Shown here: positions 23,789 to 32,189 of the stretch, one piece after another
Position numbering within the stretch: the first letter of the stretch is position 1
Layout of the letters: each line of letters starts with the position of its first letter
Assembly: GCA_030524055.1 (NCBI GenBank)
Contig: JAUNHH010000022.1
Location: forward strand, 1-43,708
Length of the DNA stretch: 43,708 nt
Source: Actinomycetaceae bacterium
GTDB taxonomy: Bacteria > Actinomycetota > Actinomycetes > Actinomycetales > Actinomycetaceae
Direction of reading: 5' to 3'
Notes under the pieces: generated by a model
The model's database searches: none
Told to the model about the DNA's origin: nothing
What the model saw: only the letters and a program-made list of their open reading frames with translations
Position numbers and translations under genes: made by a program

Positions 23789-25036
23789 ATGACTACCTCA
23801 TTTCCCGACGGATTCTTGTGGGGAGTGGCCACCGCTGGCCACCAGGTTGAAGGCAATAATACGAATGCCGATGTGTGGCTCTTTGAGAATGTCGAGGGCA
23901 CGATTTATGCCGAGCCCTCAGGCATTGCTGTTGACCATTGGAATCGCTATAAAGACGATATTGCCCTTTTTGCTTCTTTGGGTCTCAACGCCTACCGCTT
24001 TTCCCTCGAATGGCCGCGCATTGAACCCCGTGAAGGCGAGTTCGACGCTGAGGCGATTGAACATTATCGTGACGTTATCCGTACCTGTCATGAGAATAAT
24101 CTGACCCCCATTGTCACCTATCACCATTTCACATCGCCAGTCTGGCTCCTTGCAAAAGGTGGCTGGGAAAGTGACGAAACCCCAGAACTTTTTGCCCGCT
24201 ATTGCCAGCGGGTCACTGAAGAACTAGGCGAGGACTTTGAGTGGGCATGCACCATGAATGAGCCCAACCTTGCCCTTCTTTTAGCGGAAATGGGTTTTTC
24301 TGAACGCGAGCCCGCCCAGCGTATTGGGATGCCCATGTGGGAATCAGTGGCCCGTGAACTAGGGATTACCGCTGACCGAGTTGCTGGCTTCCAATTAACG
24401 GCCACACCAAAGGCGGTGGAGATTAAGACAGCTGCTCACCGGGCTGCGGTTGTGGCCATTAAGGCAGTAAAACCGGAAATGAAGGTCGGATGGACCCTGG
24501 CAAATACAGAATTCCATGCCATTAATGGGGGAGAGGAAAAAGCAGCCGAATTACGGCAGGCAATCAATATTCCTTTCCTTGAGGTCTCGCGGGATGACGA
24601 CTTTGTTGGAATTCAGACCTATAACCGCACCACCATTGACGCTCATGGGGTCGCTGAGCCGCCAGAAGGTGCCGTGCTGAATAGTCAAGGCGAAGAAATC
24701 TGGGCACCCACTATTGGCGTGACTGTGAAGGAAGCGTGGGATATTGCGGGCGTTCCCGTAATGGTGACTGAAAATGGGCTAGCAACAGATGATGACACTC
24801 AGCGCGTTGATTTCTTGCGGGGTGCTATCGCTTCAGTCAAAGCCAATAGTGACGCAGGCGTCCCCGTCCTTGGGTATATGTGCTGGACAGCAATCGATAA
24901 CTTCGAGTGGATTTTCGGATATCGCCCGAAGATGGGCGTAATTGCCGTCAATCGCGACACGATGGAACGCAGTCCAAAACCCAGTGCCTATGTTTTGGGC
25001 GAGATTGCTCGCTCGAATGGTGCTGAGGGTCTGTAA
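23789..25036 (+). CDS. GH1 beta-glycosidase, second copy
   Basis: The 415-aa product is a GH1 enzyme, shorter than the usual 440-480 aa. 'FPDGFLWGVATAGHQVEG' opens it; E158 in 'TMNEPN' is the acid/base and E328 in 'VTENG' is the nucleophile. 'YMCWTAIDNFEWIFGYRPK' closes the sugar site. It has no signal peptide and acts in the cytoplasm. ATG 23789 is used because AAAGGA lies six bases upstream; the ATG at 23783 directly abuts that site. It is only distantly similar to the GH1 in the LacI operon (6491-7909) and has a different transporter type and regulator, so the two probably serve different glycosides. A paired 12-mer hairpin follows the stop. Confidence 0.93.
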   Translation: MTTSFPDGFLWGVATAGHQVEGNNTNADVWLFENVEGTIYAEPSGIAVDHWNRYKDDIALFASLGLNAYRFSLEWPRIEPREGEFDAEAIEHYRDVIRTCHENNLTPIVTYHHFTSPVWLLAKGGWESDETPELFARYCQRVTEELGEDFEWACTMNEPNLALLLAEMGFSEREPAQRIGMPMWESVARELGITADRVAGFQLTATPKAVEIKTAAHRAAVVAIKAVKPEMKVGWTLANTEFHAINGGEEKAAELRQAINIPFLEVSRDDDFVGIQTYNRTTIDAHGVAEPPEGAVLNSQGEEIWAPTIGVTVKEAWDIAGVPVMVTENGLATDDDTQRVDFLRGAIASVKANSDAGVPVLGYMCWTAIDNFEWIFGYRPKMGVIAVNRDTMERSPKPSAYVLGEIARSNGAEGL

Positions 25037-25050
25037 GTAGTCGTCAATAT

Positions 25051-25087
25051 ACGAGGGCGGGGCGCGTGGCTGTGGCCCCGCCCTCGT
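25051..25087. repeat. Paired 12-mer hairpin after GH1, left edge of the accessory module
   Basis: ACGAGGGCGGGG (25051-25062) and CCCCGCCCTCGT (25076-25087) are exact complements with a 13-base loop, 14 bases after the GH1 stop. It is continuous with the long direct repeat that also follows the 1273-aa gene. Confidence 0.85.
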
Positions 25088-25094
25088 GCATGAG

Positions 25095-25125
25095 GAATGA
25101 GACGCTCAAGACAGGCCGACCCGCC
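25095..25125. repeat. Left copy of the 31-bp direct repeat flanking the 1273-aa gene
   Basis: These 31 bases are identical to 29222-29252, in the same orientation. The similarity extends leftwards through the 12-mer hairpin (about 80-85 bases in all, with a few differences) and fades to the right after about five more bases. The two copies are 4127 bases apart and bracket only the 1273-aa gene. Confidence 0.9.
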
Positions 25126-25231
25126 GATATTGCGAGCAATTTTTCTGCTACTCGGATTGGGCAGAAGCAAAAATACACTACTTTTCATGACGGGTTCGCT
25201 GGTGAATTCAGGTTCGGACTAAAGTGGCGTT

Positions 25232-25270
25232 ATGAGTGATGACGAATTCAAAGGGGCGTTCCAATCATGA
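25232..25270 (+). CDS. Possible 12-codon leader ORF coupled to the 1273-aa gene
   Basis: ATG 25232 opens a reading frame MSDDEFKGAFQS that stops at TGA 25268-25270, overlapping the ATG of the large gene as ATGA. The overlap is typical of translational coupling, and the AAAGGGG inside it could serve the large gene. Its own ribosome site is weak (AAAGTGG). It may be a real leader peptide, a remnant of an upstream gene, or chance. Confidence 0.3.
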   Translation: MSDDEFKGAFQS

Positions 25271-28200
25271 CGCCCTCGGGCTATGTTGATCGCAATAGGT
25301 TGAAGAGCTGGGCCGACGAACGCGCGTCTCAGTCTGAGTTTCCACGTTTAGTACGGCGGCTTCTTCTTGAGACCACTCCCGGCCTTGTGGAACTTGGAAT
25401 GCCTGCGGGCGATGGTGTAGCAGCGGGGGGTTGGGACGGCACTGTTCGCGCTTCTCAAGCGACTGCGTGGGTTCCGGAAGGCTTGTCCGTCTGGGAGTTG
25501 TCTGTCAACGCAAGTCCTAACAAGAAAGCTGATGACGACTACGGCAAACGGAATGAAACACCAGACGGTAGTGCCACTAGCGACTGCACATACGTTGAGG
25601 CAGTCCTACGGCCGTGGAAAGACCGTGAAAAATGGGCAGCGGAGAAACGCAATGAGGAGTTTTGGAGAGATGTTCGTGCTCTAGGACTCGACGATATCGA
25701 AACCTGGCTTGAGGCCGCACCGGTCACATGGGCGTGGCTGTCTGAGGAACTTGGATTAACGCCGCGTGGCCTTCGCACAGGAGAAAAATGGTGGCAGGAT
25801 TGGGCCACACAAACGGATCCAGAAATCACACCGGGAATCGTATTGGCAGGGCGAAGTGAGGTTGCGAAGCTACTTGAACAACGACTCGCAATCCCCGGTA
25901 CAACGACTACGATATCTGGCGCGTCTTTGGAAGAACTCCGTGCCTTTATTGCAGCGGCTGCTGTTGACCGTGATGAGCGAGGGGAAGGGCAGACGCTCGC
26001 TCGCCTTGCATTTGTTGATGAGTTGTCATCCTGGAGGCAGTTGATTGCCTCAGACCAGCCACTGATATTAGTGCCTACAAAGCCTGAGTTGGTACGGGAG
26101 ATTCGCAGAGGAACAAAACATAGCTATTGTGTGCCCGTTCTTGCAGAAGCAAACGCGGACCTCATCGTCCCCGCATTGGATACTCGTGAGTTAGCTACCG
26201 CACTGCAGGATGCAGGGGTTACAGACGACGAGAAAGTCGAAGAACTTAGTCGATTGGGGCGTCGAGGGTTGCCTTTACTTTGGCAACACATTGCCCTGAA
26301 GCCGGAACTCTATCCGCCCGCATGGGCAGATAAACCGGTGTTACGGGACTATCGGTCAATCCTATTAGCTGGTTCATGGAATGAAACTGCTCAAGGTGAC
26401 CGATCGACTATCGAGGAACTGGCTGGTCGTGACTACGAGTCGTTCAGAGGAGTAGCAGCTGAGGTTCTAGATTCCGCTTCCGATCCGCTGGCCATCCGGA
26501 CCGGAGACACTTGGCATCTCGCGTCACCAGTGACTGCCTGGAAATTGTTGGTTTCGACATTGACTCATGACGATCTGCAGCGATTCGAGTCTGTGGCCAA
26601 AAAGGTTCTCATGGAAATTGACCCTGCTGCTGAGTTACCACGCGACCAGCAGTGGGCTGCTCCCATCTATGGAAAGGACAGAAGCTATTCTGCTGATCTT
26701 CGAAAAGGCCTCGCCCAGTCACTAGCGCTTTTAGGCACCTACGGGAACGCGATAGTCGTGTACGGCGAGATGACAGGTGCTGATTTCGCCAACTATCTAG
26801 TCGGAAATCTAATGACATGGGCTATGGATGATAGTTCAACGCATGCCTGGCAATCACTGGACGAAGTCCTGCCCCTGTTGGCCGAGGCAGGGCCAGAGGC
26901 TTTTCTTCAAGCTGTCACCGCATTGGTGAAAGGAAACAATCCGCAGGCGAAGACCCTTTTCGAGGACGGTGAAGATCAATTCAGTGTATTTTTTAACTCT
27001 AGCCTGCATGTCAATCTGTTGTGGGCACTAGAGTGCCTTTCTTGGTGCTCTGATTACTTCGGCCAGGTGGTCGATCTCTTGGCCCGCCTTGACGAGATTG
27101 ATCCCGGGGGCCGAATGTCTAACCGTCCTGCAGAGCTGCTCGCAGCGTTCTTTCGACCGTGGTACCCCGAATCGCCAGTCGGTCCAGATCGGCGAATTGC
27201 TGTTCTTGATAATCTGCGTCGCAGACATCCTGATACCGCCTGGAAAGTGGAGAGCAGTATGCTCCCGGAAGGGAATGCAACTGCGTTGCCGATTGCTGGT
27301 CCAAAATTCCGAGCTTGGAAACCAGATAGGCAACCTGTAACTTATGGCGAGTGCTGGAAGGTAACGAGTGCTGCTGTAGTGCGTTGTATTGAGGATGCAA
27401 GAACGGATCCTGAGCGGTGGGTCGTACTCCTTAAACACATCTCAGAGATGTTGCCGTCGGATCGACAGAAAGTGATTGACGCACTTGCTGAACTGGCCAG
27501 TCAGTCTCTCAGCGAGACTACTTTTCGTGGCACTATTTGGAATCAACTGGTGGAGTTTATTTGTCGTCATCGAGAGTCTCCAAATGCTCCTGACGCATTG
27601 TCTGGTGAAGAGCTAGGCAATCTTGAAGTGTTGGCGCAGCAGTATCAACCAGATGCGGCGTACCAGCGACGAATTCATCTGTTCCAATCATGGACTCCAT
27701 GTATTGGCATTCCTTGGTGGGAACAGCATAAAGCTTATATGTGTGAACTCGGACGTCAGCGCGCTGAGGCAATCAGAGAAATTGAGGCTGAAGGAGGAAT
27801 TGACGCCATCAAGAGACTTGCCCGCGAAGCAACTGTCGGGGGAGCTGTTGGCCTGGCCTTGGCAGTGCTGGGTTCAAGATACGATGCAGAACTTCTTGGA
27901 TGGTTGACAGTTGAGACTGAGCACGTCCTTACCGAAACCGCATTCTCATATTTTTCGAGTCGTTATGCGCAGGAAGGTTTTGAGTTTATTGCGGAACTCG
28001 TTGCGTGTGAAGGCCTTACTGTCGTTCAACGTGCTCGACTCCTTCTAGTTGTGTGCGAGCATCTTCCTGAAGTCTGGAGAATGCTAGACGAAGACGAAGA
28101 ACTTCATGCGCGCTACTGGGCAGAATTTTGCCCCTTCGCAAGAGGAGGAGACATTGACAAGGTAGAGGAAGTGGCTGAGCAACTAATCCGTGTTGGCCGC

Positions 28201-29088
28201 TATGAGGTAGCCCTAAGATTTTTGGGTATTTACTCCCGTCCTGCGAAGTGTGAACCTTATAGGGCGCGAGCGAGGCTTATTGTGCAGGCATTAAGTAGGC
28301 TAATAGAAATGCAACCCTCTTCTGCCTCCGAAGGAAGTCTACGAACACATGATTTCCAGAACCTCTTCGAGTACCTAGAAACCGCACGTAAATATCTTGA
28401 ACCTGGTGAACTCGCTCAACTTGAGTGGTCCTATCTTCCAGTGCTCGGTACTAACCCTAAGGTTCCGGCCCTGTCTGAATATTTGGCCATTGCCCCAGAG
28501 ATCTTCGTTGATCTGGTCTGCGCTGTTTATCGTCCACAGTCGCAATTTGAGAATGGCGAAAACAGTGCTCAGCAGAATGAAGAGCAAAGAGACGGATCTA
28601 GGGTGTTCATCAATGCCTACCGACTACTTCAGGCGTGGGATATACCCCCCGGACTAGTTGACGGTGTGATGAATATGGACTTGCTCAGAACCTGGCTCGA
28701 TAAAACACGTGAACTTCTAGCGGAACGACGTAGGACTGAAAATGGGTTGAAGCATTTTGGGCAGGTGCTCGGACATACGCCATCCGACTCCGATGGAACA
28801 TGGCCAGGTGCTGTAGTGAGAGACCTTCTTGAAGATGAGCAAGATGAGCACATTGAAACTGGGCTGTATCGATACATCGTCAACAATCGTGGCGTGACTA
28901 TCCGTGCCCTAGAAGAAGGTGGTGGCCAAGAAGAAAAACTGGTGGCTCACTACCGAACCCAATCCAAAGTATTAGCTGATATAGCGCCACGAACAGCGGC
29001 TTTATTTCGTCATGTGGTTGCGTCATATGAAAGGGAAGCGCGGTATGAGGAAGACAATGCAGAAGGCTACAGGCGTGGAGTCTACTGA
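25267..29088 (+). CDS. Large protein, nuclease-like N-terminus and helical C-terminus, unknown function
   Basis: The 1273-aa product is not a recognised named family. Residues about 1-180 contain 'GGWDGTV' (D57), 'VPEGLSVWELS' (E77) and 'KKADDDYGKR' (K86/K87), a spacing that recalls PD-(D/E)XK nuclease-like domains, then 'DIETWLEAAPVTWAWLSEELGL'-type sequence (split by a turn). Residues about 190-370 begin 'LAGRSEVAKLLEQRL', like the entry of STAND-type ATPases, with a possible Walker-B-like 'LAFVDELSSW', but no GxxxxGK[ST] P-loop anywhere. The remaining 900 residues are mostly helical, solenoid-like. It uses AGA, ATA and CTA codons freely and has lower GC than its neighbours; bases 28201-28260 hold 26 G/C by eye. 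Start ATG 25267 has AAAGGGG 10 bases upstream. A defence role is inference. Confidence 0.75.
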   Translation: MTPSGYVDRNRLKSWADERASQSEFPRLVRRLLLETTPGLVELGMPAGDGVAAGGWDGTVRASQATAWVPEGLSVWELSVNASPNKKADDDYGKRNETPDGSATSDCTYVEAVLRPWKDREKWAAEKRNEEFWRDVRALGLDDIETWLEAAPVTWAWLSEELGLTPRGLRTGEKWWQDWATQTDPEITPGIVLAGRSEVAKLLEQRLAIPGTTTTISGASLEELRAFIAAAAVDRDERGEGQTLARLAFVDELSSWRQLIASDQPLILVPTKPELVREIRRGTKHSYCVPVLAEANADLIVPALDTRELATALQDAGVTDDEKVEELSRLGRRGLPLLWQHIALKPELYPPAWADKPVLRDYRSILLAGSWNETAQGDRSTIEELAGRDYESFRGVAAEVLDSASDPLAIRTGDTWHLASPVTAWKLLVSTLTHDDLQRFESVAKKVLMEIDPAAELPRDQQWAAPIYGKDRSYSADLRKGLAQSLALLGTYGNAIVVYGEMTGADFANYLVGNLMTWAMDDSSTHAWQSLDEVLPLLAEAGPEAFLQAVTALVKGNNPQAKTLFEDGEDQFSVFFNSSLHVNLLWALECLSWCSDYFGQVVDLLARLDEIDPGGRMSNRPAELLAAFFRPWYPESPVGPDRRIAVLDNLRRRHPDTAWKVESSMLPEGNATALPIAGPKFRAWKPDRQPVTYGECWKVTSAAVVRCIEDARTDPERWVVLLKHISEMLPSDRQKVIDALAELASQSLSETTFRGTIWNQLVEFICRHRESPNAPDALSGEELGNLEVLAQQYQPDAAYQRRIHLFQSWTPCIGIPWWEQHKAYMCELGRQRAEAIREIEAEGGIDAIKRLAREATVGGAVGLALAVLGSRYDAELLGWLTVETEHVLTETAFSYFSSRYAQEGFEFIAELVACEGLTVVQRARLLLVVCEHLPEVWRMLDEDEELHARYWAEFCPFARGGDIDKVEEVAEQLIRVGRYEVALRFLGIYSRPAKCEPYRARARLIVQALSRLIEMQPSSASEGSLRTHDFQNLFEYLETARKYLEPGELAQLEWSYLPVLGTNPKVPALSEYLAIAPEIFVDLVCAVYRPQSQFENGENSAQQNEEQRDGSRVFINAYRLLQAWDIPPGLVDGVMNMDLLRTWLDKTRELLAERRRTENGLKHFGQVLGHTPSDSDGTWPGAVVRDLLEDEQDEHIETGLYRYIVNNRGVTIRALEEGGGQEEKLVAHYRTQSKVLADIAPRTAALFRHVVASYEREARYEEDNAEGYRRGVY

Positions 29089-29179
29089 TCAGTGCCCTGA
29101 TAATGCAGGCGACCGATGCTGATGCATACGCACAAAGAACGAGAGGTGAGTGGAAGAAAAATCGCGATAAGCACTTAGT

Positions 29180-29213
29180 CGAGGGCGGGGCAGCAGGTGT
29201 GGCCCCGCCCTCG
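29180..29213. repeat. Paired 12-mer hairpin after the 1273-aa gene
   Basis: CGAGGGCGGGG (29180-29190) and CCCCGCCCTCG (29203-29213) pair with a 12-base loop, 91 bases after the stop. The sequence on its right continues into the direct repeat. Apart from the loop it is nearly the same as the copy after GH1. Confidence 0.85.
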
Positions 29214-29221
29214 TGAATGAA

Positions 29222-29252
29222 GAATGAGACGCTCAAGACAGGCCGACCCGCC
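29222..29252. repeat. Right copy of the 31-bp direct repeat
   Basis: Identical to 25095-25125. It lies directly in front of the DUF1846 gene's promoter region. Together the two copies look like the scar of insertion or duplication of the 4.1-kb module. Confidence 0.9.
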
Positions 29253-29286
29253 AATTTGGCGACCACAGTGGCGGTGCAGGTAGCTA

Positions 29287-29317
29287 CACTTCCTATGGCA
29301 TATGCATATAGGAAGTG
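29287..29317. promoter_or_regulatory. Palindrome overlapping the ribosome-site region of the DUF1846 gene
   Basis: CACTTCCTAT and ATAGGAAGTG form a perfect 10-bp inverted repeat around the smaller palindrome GCATATGC. The right arm includes AGGAAG, the likely ribosome site of the DUF1846 gene. It could be an operator or an RNA hairpin that hides the ribosome site. Confidence 0.55.
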
Positions 29318-29326
29318 GGGCACGAG

Positions 29327-30817
29327 ATGCATCGCAGTGGATTTGACCGCGAAAAATACCTGGACCTCCAAGCGCAACATATTGCACAGCGGAGAGCTCA
29401 ATTTGGCGGCAAACTCTACTTAGAGTTCGGTGGGAAACTGGTCGATGATATGCACGCCTCCCGAGTGCTCCCTGGATTTTCTCCCGACCTGAAAATCCTT
29501 ATGTTGGCCGAATTAGCCGATGAAGTCGAAATCGTCGTCGTTGTCAATGCCGAAGATTTCGCTCGAAATAAAGTCCGCGCCGATTTTGGTATCCCGTATG
29601 AAGATGACGTCTTGCGGCACGTCGATGCTTTCCGTGACTACGGACTACACGTCGGTTCCGTTGTCATTACTCACTGGCGTGAAGATAATCAGCAGGCTAA
29701 AGCTTTCCGACGTAAACTCCGCAAACTCGGACTGAAAGTATTCCGCCACTATCCGATTGCTGGATATCCCCATGATGTGGCCACGATTGTTTCCGATGAA
29801 GGCTACGGCCGTAATGACTATGTGGAGACCACGCGGGATCTGGTGGTGGTCACAGCACCCGGACCGGGATCAGGAAAAATGGCCACCTGCCTATCCCAGC
29901 TGTACCACGACCATATTCGCGGGATTTCTTCCGGCTATGCCAAATTCGAGACCTTCCCGATTTGGAATCTGCCTTTAGATCACCCCGTCAATATTGCCTA
30001 TGAGGCAGCAACAGCTGACTTAGATGACGTCAATATGATTGACCATTTCCACCTGTCAGCCCATGGGGAACAGGCCGTGAATTACAATCGGGATATTGAG
30101 ATTTTCCCTGTTCTTTCCCGCCTTTTCGAGCAGATTCTTGGCGCCTCGCCTTACCAATCGCCCACCGATATGGGGGTGAATATGGCGGGAATGTGTATTT
30201 CTGATGATGAGGTGTGTCGAGCCGCCTCTCATCAAGAAGTTATTCGCCGCTACTATAAAGCGCGCGTTCAAGAACGCCGTGATGAAATCGAGCCCGTACA
30301 ATCCGAAAAAATTGCGCTCTTAATGGCATCAATGGGGATTGAGCCCGCTGACCGGCCAGTAGTCACCCCGTGTCTGAATCTTGCCAAAGAAACGGGCGCC
30401 CCAGCAGCTGCTATTGAATTAGCAGATGGCCGCATTGAATTAGGGAAAACGTCGGCGCTTCTGGGGGCCTGCTCGGCAATGCTACTGAATGCATTGAAGG
30501 CGGTAGCGGGAATTGACCCGAGTATTGACCTTCTTGCCCGTGAATCTATTGAACCCATCCAGGCATTAAAAACAGGGCAGTTGGGATCAAAGAATCCTCG
30601 TCTACATACGGATGAGGTTCTGATCGCCTTAGCAGTGTCTGCAAATAGGGATGAAAATGCCCACCGTGCCCTTGAATGCCTGGGTGCTTTGCGCGGTTGC
30701 GATGTCCACACCTCCACCATTTTGGGTCCCGTTGACGAGGGCATTTTCCGTTCTCTGGGTATCCAGGTGACGAATGAACCGGTGTACGCCACGAAAGGGC
30801 TCTACCAAAAGCGCTGA
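29327..30817 (+). CDS. DUF1846 family protein
   Basis: The 496-aa product matches the DUF1846 family over its whole length: '[20 protein letters not shown]', '[24 protein letters not shown]', '[19 protein letters not shown]' (a P-loop-like, Gly-rich stretch) and '[16 protein letters not shown]'. Members are cytoplasmic proteins of unknown biochemical role, widespread in Firmicutes and Actinobacteria, with a nucleotide-binding-like fold. ATG 29327 is chosen over GTG 29315 because it starts at the conserved 'GFDREKY' boundary and has AGGAAG upstream. The gene is alone, with a palindrome covering its ribosome-site region, so expression may be controlled at translation. A single 12-mer follows the stop. 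Confidence 0.9.
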   Translation: MHRSGFDREKYLDLQAQHIAQRRAQFGGKLYLEFGGKLVDDMHASRVLPGFSPDLKILMLAELADEVEIVVVVNAEDFARNKVRADFGIPYEDDVLRHVDAFRDYGLHVGSVVITHWREDNQQAKAFRRKLRKLGLKVFRHYPIAGYPHDVATIVSDEGYGRNDYVETTRDLVVVTAPGPGSGKMATCLSQLYHDHIRGISSGYAKFETFPIWNLPLDHPVNIAYEAATADLDDVNMIDHFHLSAHGEQAVNYNRDIEIFPVLSRLFEQILGASPYQSPTDMGVNMAGMCISDDEVCRAASHQEVIRRYYKARVQERRDEIEPVQSEKIALLMASMGIEPADRPVVTPCLNLAKETGAPAAAIELADGRIELGKTSALLGACSAMLLNALKAVAGIDPSIDLLARESIEPIQALKTGQLGSKNPRLHTDEVLIALAVSANRDENAHRALECLGALRGCDVHTSTILGPVDEGIFRSLGIQVTNEPVYATKGLYQKR

Positions 30818-30843
30818 GGCTTGCGGAGGGTTGAAGCAGGATA

Positions 30844-30855
30844 CCCCGCCCTCGT
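30844..30855. repeat. Single 12-mer after the DUF1846 gene
   Basis: CCCCGCCCTCGT starts 27 bases after the stop. The expected left arm is decayed to GCGGAGGG, so at most an imperfect stem of six or seven pairs can form. Confidence 0.65.
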
Positions 30856-30920
30856 TGATTCTCCGACATCCGCGAAACGCATGCCATAAGGGGTGACGCG
30901 ACCATCCACTACGCTTTCGC

Positions 30921-30926
30921 TATATT
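30921..30926 (+). promoter_or_regulatory. Candidate -10 of the alpha/beta hydrolase gene, leaderless
   Basis: TATATT lies six bases before the ATG at 30933, and no ribosome site is present. This spacing fits a transcript that begins at the start codon. No good -35 is visible. Confidence 0.45.
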
Positions 30927-30932
30927 CATTGA

Positions 30933-32162
30933 ATGGTAACTGTGGATAGTGGAGATATTCTTCGGCCCTGTGCAAGTGCTGAGGGGACTCTTCGGTTGCC
31001 GTGGAAGCGCTGGCGAAAAGGTGACGATATCGCGCGACCCACCTGCTTTTTCCTCACCGGTGGTCCAGGGATCAGCAATCTGCGCTTTACCCCGCCACGG
31101 GCGTGGATTGAAAACATGGATGTGGTGACTTTGGAATATCGCGGGGTTGGGCAATCATCATTGCGCCTCAATGCTCCCTCCCTGAATGCCGCCGTTCTGC
31201 AGCCACTCAGCGCACTGTCCCTTGCTGGCGCGGAAGGGATGCGTCCCTACTTCGCGGCTGGCTTTCAGGAAATGAATGAGCAAGGAATTGTCTTTGAGGA
31301 ATTCGGGCTTAGTGCACTGGCCGATGATATTGAAGCTGCCCGACAAGAGTTGGGCTGCGGAAAAATCTTCCTGATAGCCCACAGTTTTGGCACCCGAATT
31401 GCCCAAGTGGTGCAAACCCGATATCGCGCATCGGTTGCGGGTTCCCTCCTTTTAGGATGCAATTCCCCAGCACATCGAGGACTTATCTGGTTTCCAGGAA
31501 CCACCAATAGTGTGTGGTCGCGCTGGGCAGAATCCGACAGTGCCCAAGAAAAGGGAATAGGGAATGATGTCGCCCAACGGCTTCTTCACGGTTGGGATCG
31601 GCAAGGATATTGGAATCCGGGAGATTCTGCGGCATTAATGATGGCATTTTTCCGCAGTTTCTCTTCAGATGCACAGCTGCCTTTAATGCGCACACTCCTT
31701 GCAGCCGAAAAAGGGAAAAGCCCTGCATGGTTCTTTATGGGACGTAGCTATAGTGCCGTGGCCAGATTAATGTTTAACTGGGCGGACTTTTTCCTCAAAG
31801 GCTACCTAGTGGAAGGCGATCGACGGGCTATTGAATTAGCTGATAGTCAAGGCGAAAATGCGCTTTTTGCTAGTCCATCATCAGTATTCTTTAGTGGCCT
31901 AGAGGAGTTTTACGAGGCCGGGGGGCGTCAAGATGACGCCCACAGCGTGAATTGGTCGAAAACCATTTTGGTGACCGGAGAATTCGATACGAGCACTCCC
32001 ATTGAATTACTTCCAGAACAGGTGCCAACCACTCATCGAATAATCCTGCCGGGCGCCGGTCACGCCCAGTCACTTCAGCAAGCAAAAATACAGGGAGTTC
32101 AGTGGCTCCAGGAGTATTTCGGTCCCGAGTTTATGGGGCAAGCCTCGCTTCGTACACGGTAG
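30933..32162 (+). CDS. Alpha/beta-fold hydrolase, proline-iminopeptidase-like
   Basis: The 409-aa product has the alpha/beta-hydrolase core: oxyanion 'LTGGPGISN', strand 'VVTLEYRGVGQS', nucleophile elbow 'LIAHSFGTR' (Ser near residue 151), acid 'VTGEFDTSTP' and a final histidine in 'LPGAGHAQS'. The GGPG and 'YRGVGQS' patterns match the proline-iminopeptidase/TAP-like group, which removes N-terminal residues from peptides, but lipase or esterase activity is possible. It has no signal peptide. ATG 30933 lacks a ribosome site and probably starts a leaderless message. The pcrA gene follows after 15-27 bases on the same strand and may be co-transcribed. A 12-mer of the CCGGGG type occurs in frame at 31912-31923. 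Confidence 0.85.
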   Translation: MVTVDSGDILRPCASAEGTLRLPWKRWRKGDDIARPTCFFLTGGPGISNLRFTPPRAWIENMDVVTLEYRGVGQSSLRLNAPSLNAAVLQPLSALSLAGAEGMRPYFAAGFQEMNEQGIVFEEFGLSALADDIEAARQELGCGKIFLIAHSFGTRIAQVVQTRYRASVAGSLLLGCNSPAHRGLIWFPGTTNSVWSRWAESDSAQEKGIGNDVAQRLLHGWDRQGYWNPGDSAALMMAFFRSFSSDAQLPLMRTLLAAEKGKSPAWFFMGRSYSAVARLMFNWADFFLKGYLVEGDRRAIELADSQGENALFASPSSVFFSGLEEFYEAGGRQDDAHSVNWSKTILVTGEFDTSTPIELLPEQVPTTHRIILPGAGHAQSLQQAKIQGVQWLQEYFGPEFMGQASLRTR

Positions 32163-32189
32163 GCGCCCCAAAGGGTAGTGTTACACCCG

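Noticed and set aside
25450-26400. Walker A motif in the 1273-aa protein
   Set aside because: The place where a P-loop is expected reads TTTTISGASLEELRAF, without GxxxxGK[ST]; none is found elsewhere in the protein.
26609-28886. Several 70-136-aa frames on the opposite strand of the 1273-aa gene
   Set aside because: None has a ribosome site or recognisable motif, and the plus-strand frame is long and continuous.
25095-29252. The direct repeats as the ends of an insertion sequence
   Set aside because: They are direct, not inverted, and there is no transposase or resolvase between them.
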